A stretch of 64,000 bases of DNA, taken from positions 148,126,968 to 148,190,967 of the forward strand of contig CM041293.1 in the NCBI GenBank assembly GCA_023052935.1. Reading direction: 5' to 3'. The stretch's first letter is position 1. The number at the start of each line of letters is the position of its first letter. Positions 34,420-45,432 of the stretch are shown piece after piece. The position numbers and the translations under genes were made by a program. The DNA is from Piezodorus guildinii. Lineage: Eukaryota > Arthropoda > Insecta > Hemiptera > Pentatomidae. The notes below the pieces were generated by a model. It was not told the origin of the DNA and did no database searches. It saw only the letters and a program-made list of their open reading frames with translations.

Positions 34420-35577
34420 TCAATCTTCAACATTAATTATAGTTGGATTCTCACTTATCAAAGCTGTTTTATCACCTTCTACCACTGTTCCAACAACCCA
34501 AGCATTACAACCTAATAAATTTTTAAATTTTTCACAAAATGCATTAGCGGCTTGGAAAGGTAAGCATATCAGTAAGCCACCTGAAGTTTCAATGTTTTTA
34601 CCGTCTTCTAAATGGAATTGGTTATTAAGCAATCGATCGACTTCAAGCATTTTATTTATAATTGGAAGGGAGTGAATTTTAAATTGAACAAGATTCTTCT
34701 GATGTCTTGCCAAGTTTTTAGCATGACCCAGTAAACCAAAACCTGTAACATCTGTCGCTGCATGGGCTTTGAATTCGTGCATTAAACCTGCAGCAATTTT
34801 ATTCAGCTGAACCATCGATTTTACAGCCCTTTGGAAAGCCCATTTTGCTTCATCCTTCGTAATAACGGAACAAATATTTCTCCACTTGTTTTCGTTTTCA
34901 AGCCACGAATAAATCATAGTTGCTGCTTGCGTTCCTAGAGGTTTTGTTAAAACTATAGCATCACCAACCATCGCATTATCAGGCATTATTATTTCTGAAA
35001 TTTCACATACAGATGTCGCTGTTCCTCCAATTATACAACAAGCACTAATTCTGGTATCTCCTCCTGAAACTTTACTATCTGCTTCTTGTGCTGAATATTT
35101 AAACCCTTCAACAATTAATGGAATCAAGGCTTCTCTTTCTTGCTCTTCCATATTATCAGGTACACCAAGAATCATCATCATGTTATCACAGCATTGAACA
35201 CCAATGGCATATAAATCACTTAAGACATTAGCACAAGCAATCTGGCCCATAATGAATGGGTCATCGATTAAAGGGTAAAAAAAATCAGTTGTCTGAACCA
35301 AGGCTAAATTGTTTCTTATAGGAATTATAGATGAATCTAAGCCCACACCAATTTTATGAAAACTTGGATGTTTGGATCCTGATTTCTTGCCCCTGCACTC
35401 TTCTTCACTGCATTCTTGTGATTTAAGTCCCATCAAGATGTTGTCTAGAACAACTTGTGGGACTTTGCAACCTCATCCTCGGAGAGTTGAATATTTAGTT
35501 AACTGAAACTTTGGAGCTGTAGTTGGATCCAACACCATTGCTAAACCTTCATTCAGGCTCTCCCTTGGATTAGACAT
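34420..35577 (-). CDS. SPS2: selenophosphate synthetase 2, selenocysteine-containing, single coding exon
   Basis: The enzyme makes selenophosphate from selenide and ATP, the selenium donor for Sec-tRNA. From the ATG at 35577 the frame is open for 385 codons apart from TGA at 35475-35473 (codon 35). This sits in the nucleotide-binding active-site loop STLRG-U-GCKVPQ, where the family has Sec, Cys or, in insect SPS1, Arg. The next residues include the catalytic Lys (Lys38). AIR-synthase-type blocks follow: VQTTDFFYPLIDDP, GQIACANVLSDLYA, LTKPLGTQ, DVTGFGLLGHA and ETSGGLLICLP. The usual GGQ(T/S)-NPW stretch reads GGDTRISACC instead. The coding region has no intron, though an acceptor-like site (TTTAG) lies 3 bases before the ATG. 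Length matches the family (about 390). A SECIS lies downstream. A start at the ATG near 35436 would lose the active site. Confidence 0.93.
35473..35475 (-). other. in-frame UGA selenocysteine codon
   Basis: Codon 35 of SPS2 reads TGA, followed by GGT TGC AAA. Coding conservation continues on both sides: LDPTTAPKFQLTKYSTLRG before and GCKVPQVVLDNIL after. A stop here would remove only the first 34 residues of an otherwise intact enzyme, which fits recoding rather than decay. Confidence 0.9.
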
Positions 35578-35807
35578 GATCTAAATCATTAAATAGAAAT
35601 TACTACAAGTAATAGGTAAAAATAACATAAATATAGATGAATAATGTAGATAACCTGAATGCAGAAAAAGTTTTTTATTTTTTACAAATTAATAACTTTT
35701 AAATTATTTATAGAAGTTATTCAATGGAAATGTTTTACGATTTGGAATTAAATTAAATATGTACCTATACTTAAAAAAGAACAGAAAATTTCAATTTTAA
35801 TTGGGAT

Positions 35808-36124
35808 CAGCATGGTCTATCTAGTGGATAGAGCACTAGTCTACTGTTCTCCGGGTCCTGGGTTTTAATTTTGGCTGTAGCAGAATATTATTTACTCTGT
35901 TGAATCAGTCGGAGGGGGGGAGGACTCTAGGTTATAGAGATTCTCCTGGGACAGACCCAGCCTCTATAAAGTGGGTACCCGAAAAATTGGGAAAAAAGCC
36001 TGGCGGCTGAGCGTGATCAAGGCCTAATCACCTAATTGCACAGCCGTTGGTCTATAAACAGTACTAATCTCTATATGTACTGAGCCCAAGACCCTTCATG
36101 GGTTGTAGAGATACAGGAAGGAAC
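35808..36124 (+). mobile_element. tRNA-derived SINE (family B), copy 1
   Basis: The head is tRNA-like: GGTCTATCTAGTGGATAGAG as A-box region, then CCGGGTCCTGGGTTTTAATT as B-box. The body ends CCCTTCATGGGTTGTAGAGA, matching the copy at 62257-62509 on the other strand. It lies in the probable 5' intron of SPS2. Confidence 0.8.
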
Positions 36125-37070
36125 TTTGAAGCATTAGTTGGATCCAACGCCAAAACAACCCAGAAAACGTAGATAGATGTGAATGGTTGTGAAATAAAAT
36201 AGATGAACACAAAGGGAAGTTAAGGTGAGCTCATTTAAGTGTTAATATTAAGAAAAACTTCCAGAAACATTAAAAAAGAAAAGAAAAGAATTTTTTTATA
36301 ATAACTTGAAATCAGTGTTTTAATTCTAACATTAGCTCTCCGTAAAAACATTTTACTAATCGTACAATACACTCATTTTAAAAGTAATATCTTATACAGA
36401 ATATCTCTACTAATAATATGGCAAAAACAAAATGAAAAACCACGTTGTCCAACAAAAATGTTGTTACAAGGTTTTACATTCAAATGACAGCCCATTCCCA
36501 TAAATTAATATTACACTTTATAAAAATTACTTTCTACAGGATTCCTTCAATAACCTGTGAAATCAGTTGCAAGATTGCCAAAAGCTCTAAATCATAAAAA
36601 TGGCTTCCAACTGAGTGCCTAACAATTATTAATTTAAGTTTATATTATGAAATAAAGCGGCTTGTAAATTTATAACTTTCCACCCATATGATTAAAGATA
36701 TGGAGTAATATTCATTTGAAATAAGATAATTGCAGGCCTTAAATGAAACTGGATCTACAATGACCCTTCAATAAAAACTATGAGAAGTAATTATCAGGAA
36801 ACATACATCCTAACAACAGTATTAAAAAAAGGTTTTTAAACTTTGAAAACTTTAAAAATTAGGTATAAAAATTACAAGAATGTTGGAAATAACATGTTAT
36901 TTTAAACAGCATTGAGTATTAACACTTATTTAAAAACAAATTAATATTATTTATAGGGATCTTTGTTTTATGTGAGTAAAAAATATAATCTTAACAGTAA
37001 ATTATCAAACAATTTGAAAAATATCTAATTTTAATTATTAAAATATCTAATTTAATTAAGTGAAACTAAC

Positions 37071-37230
37071 CTTAGAAACAAAGAGAATGAGTTCAAAATA
37101 CAACCAAATTCCAAAAATTCTATTATCAAGTGGCAGACTCCTAGGTCTAATGACAGAAGTGAAAGCTGTTAGAAGCTCAACAGGTTACTGATAAGAGTGG
37201 GGTGCTCTGTGAAATTCAACGTAACTTTCT
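37071..37230 (-). promoter_or_regulatory. candidate SPS2 5' UTR exon and promoter zone
   Basis: A donor-like TCTAAG|GTTAGT on the minus strand at 37071/37070 could splice to the acceptor-like TTTAG just before the SPS2 ATG. The exon start is not visible. The P-type transposon begins about 150 bp further upstream, so its insertion may have trimmed or donated regulatory sequence. Inferred from splice motifs alone. Confidence 0.3.
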
Positions 37231-37376
37231 GAAATATTTGTAACAAAATTAGTTAATTTAAGCAACATTCTGATAAATTTTAATTGTTTAAATGACTCAA
37301 AAAATATTAATCAGTCCTGATTAGATCCAAAGCAGTGATAACAGATCATAATAGGGTCATTACATGTCAAAATCAT

Positions 37377-37408
37377 GGTAATTATTCCGAAGTGTCACTT
37401 CTGTTGAC
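37377..37408 (+). repeat. left terminal inverted repeat of the P-type transposon
   Basis: It pairs with 45401-45432. The first 26 bases match with two differences, and similarity fades by about 31 bp, the usual P-element repeat length. Confidence 0.85.
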
Positions 37409-37517
37409 AAGTGGGCGTGGCCCTACTTATCCCTTGTGCACAGCTATGGTTACCTTACACTGCCCGCCTTTTTACGGAGGGGTATCGTTACCCCCACCAC
37501 ACTACCCATTTCCCCTA

Positions 37518-37815
37518 CTTTTTGAATTTCCCGCAATTATACGTTCACCCCGAGCCTCCTATTGTTTGAATTACCCGCGTCTCCCCACCTCTCAACTTAT
37601 TCCACTTCCTTGCGTAATTTACTTTTTGAATTTCCCGCGATTATACGTCCACACCAAACATCCTATTTTTTGAATTACCCGCGTCTCCCCACCACTGAAC
37701 TTACTGGACTTCATTTCCCAATTTCCTTTTTGAATTTCCCGCTAATAGATCATCTCCCACTGCACAATTTTTTAAATAACCCGCGTCTACCCACTATTCA
37801 ACTAATACTTCCTTT
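37518..37815 (+). repeat. left subterminal tandem repeats, about 105 bp x 2.8
   Basis: Each unit begins CTTTTTGAATTTCCCGC (37518, 37622, 37727) and has TTTGAATTACCCGCGTCTCC about 50 bp later. The array is GC-richer than its surroundings and lies 140 bp inside the transposon end, a likely place for transposase-binding sites. The frames running through it (37335-37673, 37562-37831) are by-products of the repeat. Confidence 0.75.
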
Positions 37816-37829
37816 CATCTTCCTTCCCT

Positions 37830-38755
37830 AATTTAACTTCTGTAAACTCTTAATATACCTTGCTATAAATATTACTAAAAAAAATATTGCTATAATTTTA
37901 ATTAAAAATACTGGTGCTACATTACTGACATTAGTGGCTTTTTACATAAATTGATCTATATAAGTAATAAATCAATGCATATTTAACAATCAATTAATTA
38001 ATTGACCATATAAAGATTTAATTATTCATTAAATGGTTGGTAAATAAATATGAAGAATCAGATGGTCGGGTGGCAGTCATAAAATACTATAAATAGAGAA
38101 AAAAAAAATTTATTATTCTGGATAGGTGTGAATAGTTTTAAACAAAATATTTTCTTATGTTCTACGACCGCCATTTCAACCATCTTATACTTCATACATG
38201 TAATTACTCCATATAAACTTAATATTTATTACCTAATATTTTCACCAAAAACCATTATTTATAATTGGCTAAGCTGTAACCAGAAAATTTCCATGCGCAA
38301 TAAAATATGTGAAAGTCCATAGTGGGTCGGAATGACAATTAGACTATTACATTTTAAAAGGTACTCGCCAGGGATTAAAGAATGTGTGTGTTGACATAAT
38401 ATAAAGGTAATAAATGTTAAATTTCGGTAAGAGTAATTTCCTAAGCCTATGAAAAAATGTATAAAACCTATGAAATGGAATATGGAAAATGCCATATAAC
38501 TGCAAGTTGAAATATCTGTTTGGTGAGCCAAATATAGTGGCCATCCTAAGGGAAAGAAGACTGGATTAACTTGGGCCCAACCCAAGTAGGGGTGCAAGAT
38601 GAGAGGCAATCAAAGTGAACCTGAAAGAAGGATAAACAGAACAACGTGTAACAGGTGAAAACAAAAACATCCATCAACCAGTTTGGGGCGTAATTAATTA
38701 GAACTGACGAATAATTTAGCTGTTTATTGCAATAAACAATAAGAAATGTTTTGTT
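37830..38755. other. transposon interior without recognised genes
   Basis: AT-rich interior of the P-type element up to SINE-A copy 5. The minus frame at 38259-38609 (116 codons) has no domain signature. It is treated as chance or unrecognised transposon sequence. Confidence 0.35.
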
Positions 38756-38914
38756 TAACGTTAAAAGGTGGTCCCGAGCCTCTGCAATGTCAGGTACTCG
38801 TTAAAGATCCCTATCCTAATAAAACCTGGATAGGCAAAATTTAGGACTCCCACTGTAGCATCGTCCGATTAGCCATAGCAGCATAAAGTGACGTTAAATA
38901 AATAAACAATAAAC
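38756..38914 (+). mobile_element. SINE-A, copy 5, with 11-bp target duplication
   Basis: AATGTTTTGTT lies at 38745-38755 and again at 38915-38925. The body is 5'-truncated, starting inside the family at AACGTTAAAAGGTGGTCCCG, and ends in TAAATAAATAAAC. It is nested in the P-type transposon. Confidence 0.85.
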
Positions 38915-39232
38915 AATGTTTTGTTCAATTATTTTCAAAAATGAATCTCTGCAATAGACGAAAAATTGAGGGCTTACGTTTCAACATACGTAGAAACCGA
39001 ATAACAAAAAAATAATAATTAAGTTATCCAAATTAATCAATAACGAAAATGAGTTAATTGTCTCTAACCAGCTAACTCAGCTATAATCATATTCAATAGT
39101 CTCGAAGTTTTATTCGCTTTTCATCACTCTCTGTTATATTATGTACATCTTTGTAAATTAGATTTTATTTAATTCTTAAAATCTTTAACTTTGCAACAGT
39201 ATATTATACATTATACTACTGCTCTTCTTGGT

Positions 39233-39660
39233 GTTCCTCTTCTATGGAGGGTTGGAAATGAGCATGTCAATAGGATGTATGTTCCTGGCTGCTCTCAATA
39301 GCTCCTTGCTACTGTAGTCCAACCAATCATTTATTGATTTCGAATCCGGTTCAGCCATGACCTTCCTCTGTCTTTCTTTCCTTGTAAGATGCGCTATACC
39401 ATTCCATGTTTCTCTCCTCTTAAAAGTTGTTCAAAATACTGCAACTTCCTTGATTTGGTGGTTTTGATGATCCAATAAACTTTTCCCATTCTTCTTAATA
39501 CTTCAATCTTGGACACTTTACCATCAAAGGATATGTTTAGTGCCCTGCGGTTAACCACATCTCAAATGCACTGATGTTGATGATATGAGCTTCCCTCATC
39601 ATCCAGGTTTCCATGTTATACAACAAATTAGAAAATACGTTAAAATTAACATTCTGGTTT
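39233..39660 (-). mobile_element. RTE-like LINE 3' fragment, minus copy
   Basis: Minus-strand translation gives NMETWMMREAHIINISAFEM, in which the METW-(8)-L-AFEMW pattern marks the C-terminal region of RTE/BovB-type reverse transcriptases. Stops interrupt it. Its upstream end matches 40630-40800 in opposite orientation. Confidence 0.6.
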
Positions 39661-39960
39661 GAAGTTTCAATGATTGATTTCTGTTGCAGAAATGTATCTT
39701 CATTTTGAAATAGTCCGACCTTGCGATTCTAAATTGGATTTCCTTTAAAGTATACTCCATTTCTATTAATCTACATTCCTAGGCATTTATACTTATGGAC
39801 TCGTTCTACAGTAGTATTATTGATTGGCAGTTTTTGTTTTAAAAATGGTCAGATTTATCAATGATCAATCATGAATTTGGTCTTTTTTTCTTCAAATCGT
39901 ATAACTTGCATCCTTGGCAGACCTTTCTCATGGTTCTTTGTAGACACTGCAATGTACTAG

Positions 39961-40112
39961 ACCAGTGGTTTCCAACTAGTTGTCAGAGGGCTCTTAGGGG
40001 TCCGCGAGATGTCATTCGATAATTATTTTAAATTACTTCAACATAAAATATTTGTGAAGCCCCGGCTTTCCATATGGATATCACGCTCTGCGCTGACAAA
40101 TTTAACATTCTA
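39961..40112 (+). mobile_element. hAT-type MITE-like repeat, copy 2
   Basis: It begins CAGTGGTTTCCAACTAGTTG, contains GTCCGCGAGATGTCATTCG and ends GACAAATTTAACATTCTA. It matches 6545-6698 inverted. Confidence 0.5.
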
Positions 40113-40184
40113 AGAGATATAATTGCTTGTGTTTATTGACATGTGCCTGCTATCATACAATCACAACCTTTATATTATCACAAA

Positions 40185-40830
40185 ATCTTCTTCTCATTGA
40201 CTCTAGCGTTAACCTCCAATAAGCTCTGATAGAATGGGAAGCAGTATTGGAACTTTATATTAGTGCCAGAAAAAGCGAAATTCAACATGTGGGGCGACAG
40301 CCCAAACAAATCCACATTATGTGCAAATAGGAGGAGCTTGAAGTGGTAAATGAGTTCTCCTACCTTGGAACTGTGATCAGCGGAAATGGAAAAGTACAAC
40401 CTGAAATACCCCACAGGATAGGAAAAGCGAATAATATATACTATTCCACCAGCTAAACAATAGCAGGAAAGAGAGAGAGGTCAAGCTCCATATATTTAAA
40501 TCCGAATATATGCCTGCTCTACTGTATGGAGCAGAGAGCTGGGTACTGTCGGATAAAGATGTAGTCATATAACAGCAGCAGAAATGAAACAATAAGTAAT
40601 CTTATATAATATAATAAAGTAATATAAATCTATCATTGAAACTTCAAGCCAGAATGTTGATTTTAACTTATTGATGAGGGAAGCTCATATTATTTGTCAT
40701 TTTTATATCATATCAGTGCATTTGAGATGTGGTTAACCAGAGGATACTAAACATGCCCTTGGGTGATGGGTGTCCACCATTGAAGTATCAAGAAAAATCA
40801 CTTTCCTTCTGTGACCTAATTAAAAAGGCC
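40185..40830 (+). mobile_element. RTE-like LINE 3' fragment, plus copy
   Basis: The translation contains EVVNEFSYLGTVISGNGK and YMPALLYGAESWVLSDKD, the usual C-terminal landmarks of RTE-type reverse transcriptase (FxYLG, LLYGxExW). The catalytic core is absent and frames are broken. The last 170 bp repeat the minus fragment at 39500-39660. Confidence 0.7.
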
Positions 40831-41425
40831 TGCCATTATACTTACCTTGCCTCTTATCTTTCACCCCCTATCATTAATTCAATGGTAACATAAAAATGAA
40901 GTTCAAGAAGCCGGATAAATCTTTCACATGATATGGTTTCAACAAAGGCAGGATACAAAAGTATCATCATACCATCAGCCATATAACACTGAAATGGGGA
41001 AATGAAAAAATAAGTTTAAAACCTATAAATCAACCTAATATACTGGAAGCCAGAGGCAGGCAGGCAGGCACTGAAATATAACAAAAGGTGCAGAAACATC
41101 CAGAGAATAACTTGCAAAACAAGAAGGGATAGTATAAGGAATCAGATAATACCAGGAAGAATTTACTTTAAGGAAAATCACTGAATAGAAACAGTTTATG
41201 TCATATACAGACTGTAAATAATAAAAATATGTTTAAATACAGGAACATTACAGAATAAATTACAAAGAAAATTCAATGTGATATATATACAATAAATTAA
41301 CCAATTATACATGAATTTGTTATAAAGAATAACAATACAAATCAAAGCATATTGAACAAAACTACTTATAGTTATTATAGAGTAGCATATTACAAATGAC
41401 GTGATATATATATATATAAAGAAGG

Positions 41426-42622
41426 TTCTCCCTAAAATATTACACATTTTATCAAGAAAAAAATAAATATCTCTCTTGAACAATAATCAATAATGCCTGA
41501 GTATAAAAATAAAAAATGAAATTCCAGACCTCACAGTGAAAATGATACACTTCAATAAAATTCAATTTCAAAGTAATTTTATATAACTTTAATATCTTGT
41601 TGGAAGTCCTTTGTTGTTGATTACTTCTCTTAAGCGGTTTGGCATGGATTCCACAAGTTTTTGGGTAAAATCCGGGGTAATTTTCTCCCATTCTTCCAAG
41701 AGTGCCTTTTTTAGATTTTCTTTGTTTGTAATATTATGTTTTCAAATTTGTCTCCAATTTTGCCCACAAATGTTCAATGATATTTAAATAGGGTGACCGC
41801 AGGTGTCCCAGGCTTTCACTATCAACGAAGAATGCTTGGGGTCATTATCTTGGTAAAAGTAAAAATACCTTTTAATCCAAGTTTTTCAGCACTTACCTTC
41901 AGATTTTGCCTTGATATGTCCACATATAAATGTTCATCCATTATACCTTCTATGAAATGCAGATTTCCCACACCAGAGGCTGCCATGCATCCCCACATCA
42001 CACTTCCACCTCCATGTTTCACAGTCGGTAAGAGATTTTGCTTGGAAAATGCTTCTCCAGGTTTTCTCCTAATGTATCCACATCCATCCGACCCAAAAAT
42101 GTTAAATTTGCTTTCATAAGCAAAAATAAACTTTTTCCAAAACTCAAATTCTTTGGAAATGTGCTCATTTGCAAATTTTAGCCGGTCTTTTTTTATTTTG
42201 TTTTACTAATGAACAGCTTTTACCTAGCAACTCTACCATGAAAATTGTGTTTCCTTAGGACGCGACACACACAGTTTCCGCACTAGCAATGTTCTTTAAA
42301 TAATTTTCCACTTCACTTGCAATTTTTGGTGCACTCATTCTTGGGTTTATTTTTTCCATATTTCAGAATCCACCTTTCGTCAGCATCGGAAAGTATCTTT
42401 TTCTACTGTTGCATGACTTTTCTGAAAAAGTTTGCCAATTTCTCTATACGATTTTCTTTTGTTGAACTGTTGTATAATGAGTTCTCTTTCTCTTACCGTT
42501 GTGTACCGACTCCAATGAAAATTCAACCCCCCTTCAACTACTTATTTCTATTGTTTATTCAATAAAATATTCTATATATTTAATAGGATGCTCCTAAATT
42601 TTTATTTTAAGGGAAGAATTTA
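41426..42622 (-). pseudogene. Tc1-like transposon, degenerate transposase
   Basis: On the minus strand the frame pieces are, in order, an N-terminal region (about 42540-42200) with broken helix-turn-helix similarity, KHGGGSVMWGCMAASGVG (42022 on), YQDNDPKHSS with a DDE-type catalytic Asp, and the ending EEWEKITPDFTQKLVESMP, stopping near 41590. Frameshifts separate them, so no active enzyme is made. Imperfect end repeats (TTCTCCCTAAAATA at 41426 and its approximate complement near 42622) suggest the limits. It is nested in the P-type element. Confidence 0.8.
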
Positions 42623-42976
42623 AATTAATAAACCATTGGTAAGATTCTCAATACTTGTGTTACTTTAAGGATCAAGGATACCATTGAAAAATGCTAATCA
42701 ATTTTTTCAAAACTAGAATCTTTTCTCATGAAAATAATTAGAAAAGTCTTTATAAAACTTTTATTTTAAAATTCTGATAAATCAGTCCATTTAAACAAAA
42801 AATCAAACCCTGCCTACAAGTAATATCTCATGGACGATGAGGCATTATTCCTTGCATAGGTAGCTCCTCAATTTACATGTCATGTTAGGAAGAAATGTTA
42901 TTTATGGATGGAATTAAAAATGCTAATCAATAAAAATGTTTGGAATAGACAATCTTTTATTTCACAAATAATACAT

Positions 42977-45075
42977 TCAAGTCTTCTTCTTGGAGCCTCC
43001 TGGCAAGCCTCCACATCCAGCAATCATTCCAGTGGGTTGTTCTGAGAAATAAAATAAATTAATATGCATAATATAAACTATACACATAATCATAATAATA
43101 GTTTTATAGTTAATGCAAAAATATATGGGATATAAAATACAAAAAAAATAAAACAATAAAATGGATATATACATAATATAAAATAATGAAACGGCTAATT
43201 AGTTATAATAAAAAGCATGTTTCATGAAAAATATATTAACTATTATTAAAGAAATGGAAACTTCTTAATTGCCTCTAAACAAGGTAATTTTGTTGTTGAA
43301 CTGCCTTACACTCACCCCTTGGGCCACTTCAGATATACTTTTGTAAGAGTAGTACATTCATATAATATTTAATAATTACTTTAATAAGGTGGTACATATG
43401 ACTATAATCAACGCTCTGATTTAATATGTGCGGTGAACGACAGCTGAAAGCTTGCTGGTCAAGGCTTTTTTGGAAAATTGATATCGTTAAAGCCTTCTCT
43501 GAATAGGTGCTCCAATGATGCAAGCCTCTTACTTTTGTAAATCCACACAGAGCTTACTCTGTGTTTCTACAAACTATGAACACTTCCTGGTTTGTATAAA
43601 GTAAACCACCCTTATCTTTAATATGTATCAAACCAGATGAAAGGGGCACATTGCTCCATAAAGGTGGATAAACACACCGTACAATGAATGCTTTTCTCAA
43701 TTTTTTTAACTACAAAGCCATATATATATTTTATAACTTGCTAACTATAGTGGCTGAGGTCAAATGATATGTAATCATGATCAGATGGTAATTGGTTCTC
43801 GAGGTTTTCTACCCTCAACATACTTGAACTCGAACATGTCAAAATAGTCATGTTCTCAATGGGCTGACAACTGCCACCTACTGGTGCATGCAGCTCCTTT
43901 TGCACTAGTATTTTTTTCATTAATTTAGTCAATTGAAAGGCTGCTGGGTTATTGTTATACCCAAACTTTGAACTTATATGTCCGAAAAAAATCTCGAGGT
44001 GGTCTTGGCTTGACTTATAAAATGGAATGTACTTTACAAGTTTCTCTTAAATGACTAATTTGTCACATAAATATTGAGCATTTTCAATGACAACTATAAA
44101 GCCTGTAAAACCAATTCTCCTTTTTTCATCAATGACATGGAGATGTTTGTTGTTGCTTTTATTAAGTTAAAATTTTATTATATACACCTGCTGGAGTAAA
44201 GAAGATGGAGCTACCTCGTGCACAGCTGTATCAGCAGGTATTGCGTCCTTTTCATTATTATTACAATCAAGCTTCTTCCTAGTTGTCCGTTTTGCAGGAG
44301 ACTTTCTTTTCTAAAATTAATTTTTAACACTTGACTTACTAAAAATTTGAGTTTTCAATCTTTCATATGAATATTTATTTCATAATTGCCACTCACCACT
44401 ACAATCATTAGTTTCAAATGGTCAGGATAGGCCTCAAACACATTTGGTATTGATCCGGGTTTAAGCCGTGGTCTACTAATGTAAGTTGTCTCAACTTGAT
44501 CAGCAATGAAATGTTAACTATTACTATCATATTTTGCAGGAACCCAATTGACTCTTTTTACAGCATTTATCCAGGCTTATCTTCTTTCTGGTTCCTTTAG
44601 ACCAGGAAACCTACAAAATATATCATTAAAATACAACAACATTACTTAAATGTACAAGTCAAGTACCAGAAAAAATCAACATTCTTTATTTTAGATAGTT
44701 TATATTTAACCAATCATGTTATATAAAATTACATACTCTACCTAATCTAGAATAAAAAACATCAAAAGTATTCAAGGTAAATGCAAAACAGTAAACAGAC
44801 ACCTGGGAAAAAAATTAGATAATTTGATACCTTTCAACAGTATTAGACCTGTTTACATATTATTCTTTACATTCGAAACCAATTATTAATTTATTTCACT
44901 TTGTCAGTACATATAAACTTGTATTTCACGATTTGCCAGCAAAAATTATAGGTTTCAGGATAAATCAAAAAGTTATGCTCAAAAAATTGTATAAACATAC
45001 GTATATCTAATTAAAGATGAAACACTTACCTAAAAAAGCTCAGTTTCTTTATAAGATTATCCTTGCCAGAATTAT
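42977..45075 (-). pseudogene. THAP9/P-element-type transposase, broken and internally deleted
   Basis: Minus-strand order: an end-of-exon NNSGKDNLIKKLSFFR (to 45030), a THAP exon 44610-44397 (FPGLKEPERR, AWINAVKRVNWVP, then HF) with two in-frame stops, and a Lys/Arg-rich exon 44310-44188. Then comes the C-terminal P-type region 44150-43320, containing IGFTGFIVVIENAQYL, SQDHLEIFFGHISSKFG, NNNPAAFQ and KDKGGLLYTNQEV. A possible last exon lies at 42977-43041 (QPTGMIAGCGGLPGG, then KKKT and stop), with AATAAA downstream. The THAP domain binds transposon ends and the rest should hold the RNase-H-like nuclease, most of which is missing. At least four stops show that it is inactive. Confidence 0.8.
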
Positions 45076-45232
45076 TACGTAGTTGGAAATTATGTATATA
45101 GATAGAAGACGAATAAAGTAAGTGACAACTGACAGCAATAGCAATACGCAAACAATGGCGGCTATGCAGGTATTAGTTACTTAAATTGCCCTCCATACTA
45201 TAACAAACTCCTTGGGTTTTAATAAGTATTTT

Positions 45233-45357
45233 GAATTTGGCGCCATAAGTCGGGTGGAAGACACCTAGGATAAATATACTAACCTTTATTTCTAAAGACG
45301 TGGGTAGTATGGTGGGGGTGATAGAATTTAGCGCCCAAAGCCGGGTGGAAGACAACT
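45233..45357 (+). repeat. right subterminal repeats of the P-type transposon
   Basis: AATTTGGCGCCATAAGTCGG (45235) and AATTTAGCGCCCAAAGCCGG (45327) are followed by GTGGAAGACA in both cases, 93 bp apart. They lie 75-200 bp inside the right end and mirror the position of the left array. Confidence 0.65.
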
Positions 45358-45400
45358 AAGCTCAACAATATCACTCTGGATAATCATAAAAAGGGCTACT

Positions 45401-45432
45401 GATAAGAGAAGTGACACTTCGGAACAGTTACC
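45401..45432 (-). repeat. right terminal inverted repeat of the P-type transposon
   Basis: It is the inverted partner of 37377-37408. CAAATCAT follows at 45433-45440 and matches the left flank AAAATCAT. Confidence 0.85.

Larger units (their letters stand above)
37377..45432 (-). mobile_element. P-superfamily DNA transposon, 8,056 bp, internally degenerate
   Basis: The ends are inverted repeats, GGTAATTATTCCGAAGTGTC on the left and, reversed, GGTAACTGTTCCGAAGTGTC on the right. Both continue ACTTCT, so 24 of the first 26 bases match. Immediately outside lie AAAATCAT (37369-37376) and CAAATCAT (45433-45440), a 7/8 target duplication; 8 bp is the P-element size. Inside, on the minus strand, are a THAP domain and the C-terminal part of a P/THAP9-type transposase, both broken. 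The element also has subterminal repeats at both ends and nested insertions: SINE-A, RTE pieces, a hAT-like MITE and a Tc1-like element. It inserted just upstream of SPS2. Confidence 0.85.

Noticed and set aside
34420..35577. Reading the SPS2 TGA as evidence of a pseudogene
   Set aside because: The frame is otherwise intact for 385 codons, the TGA is at the known Sec position, coding conservation spans both sides and a SECIS is present.
37335..37831. Two Pro/Leu-rich frames at the left transposon end
   Set aside because: They are read through the 105-bp subterminal repeats and show no domain.
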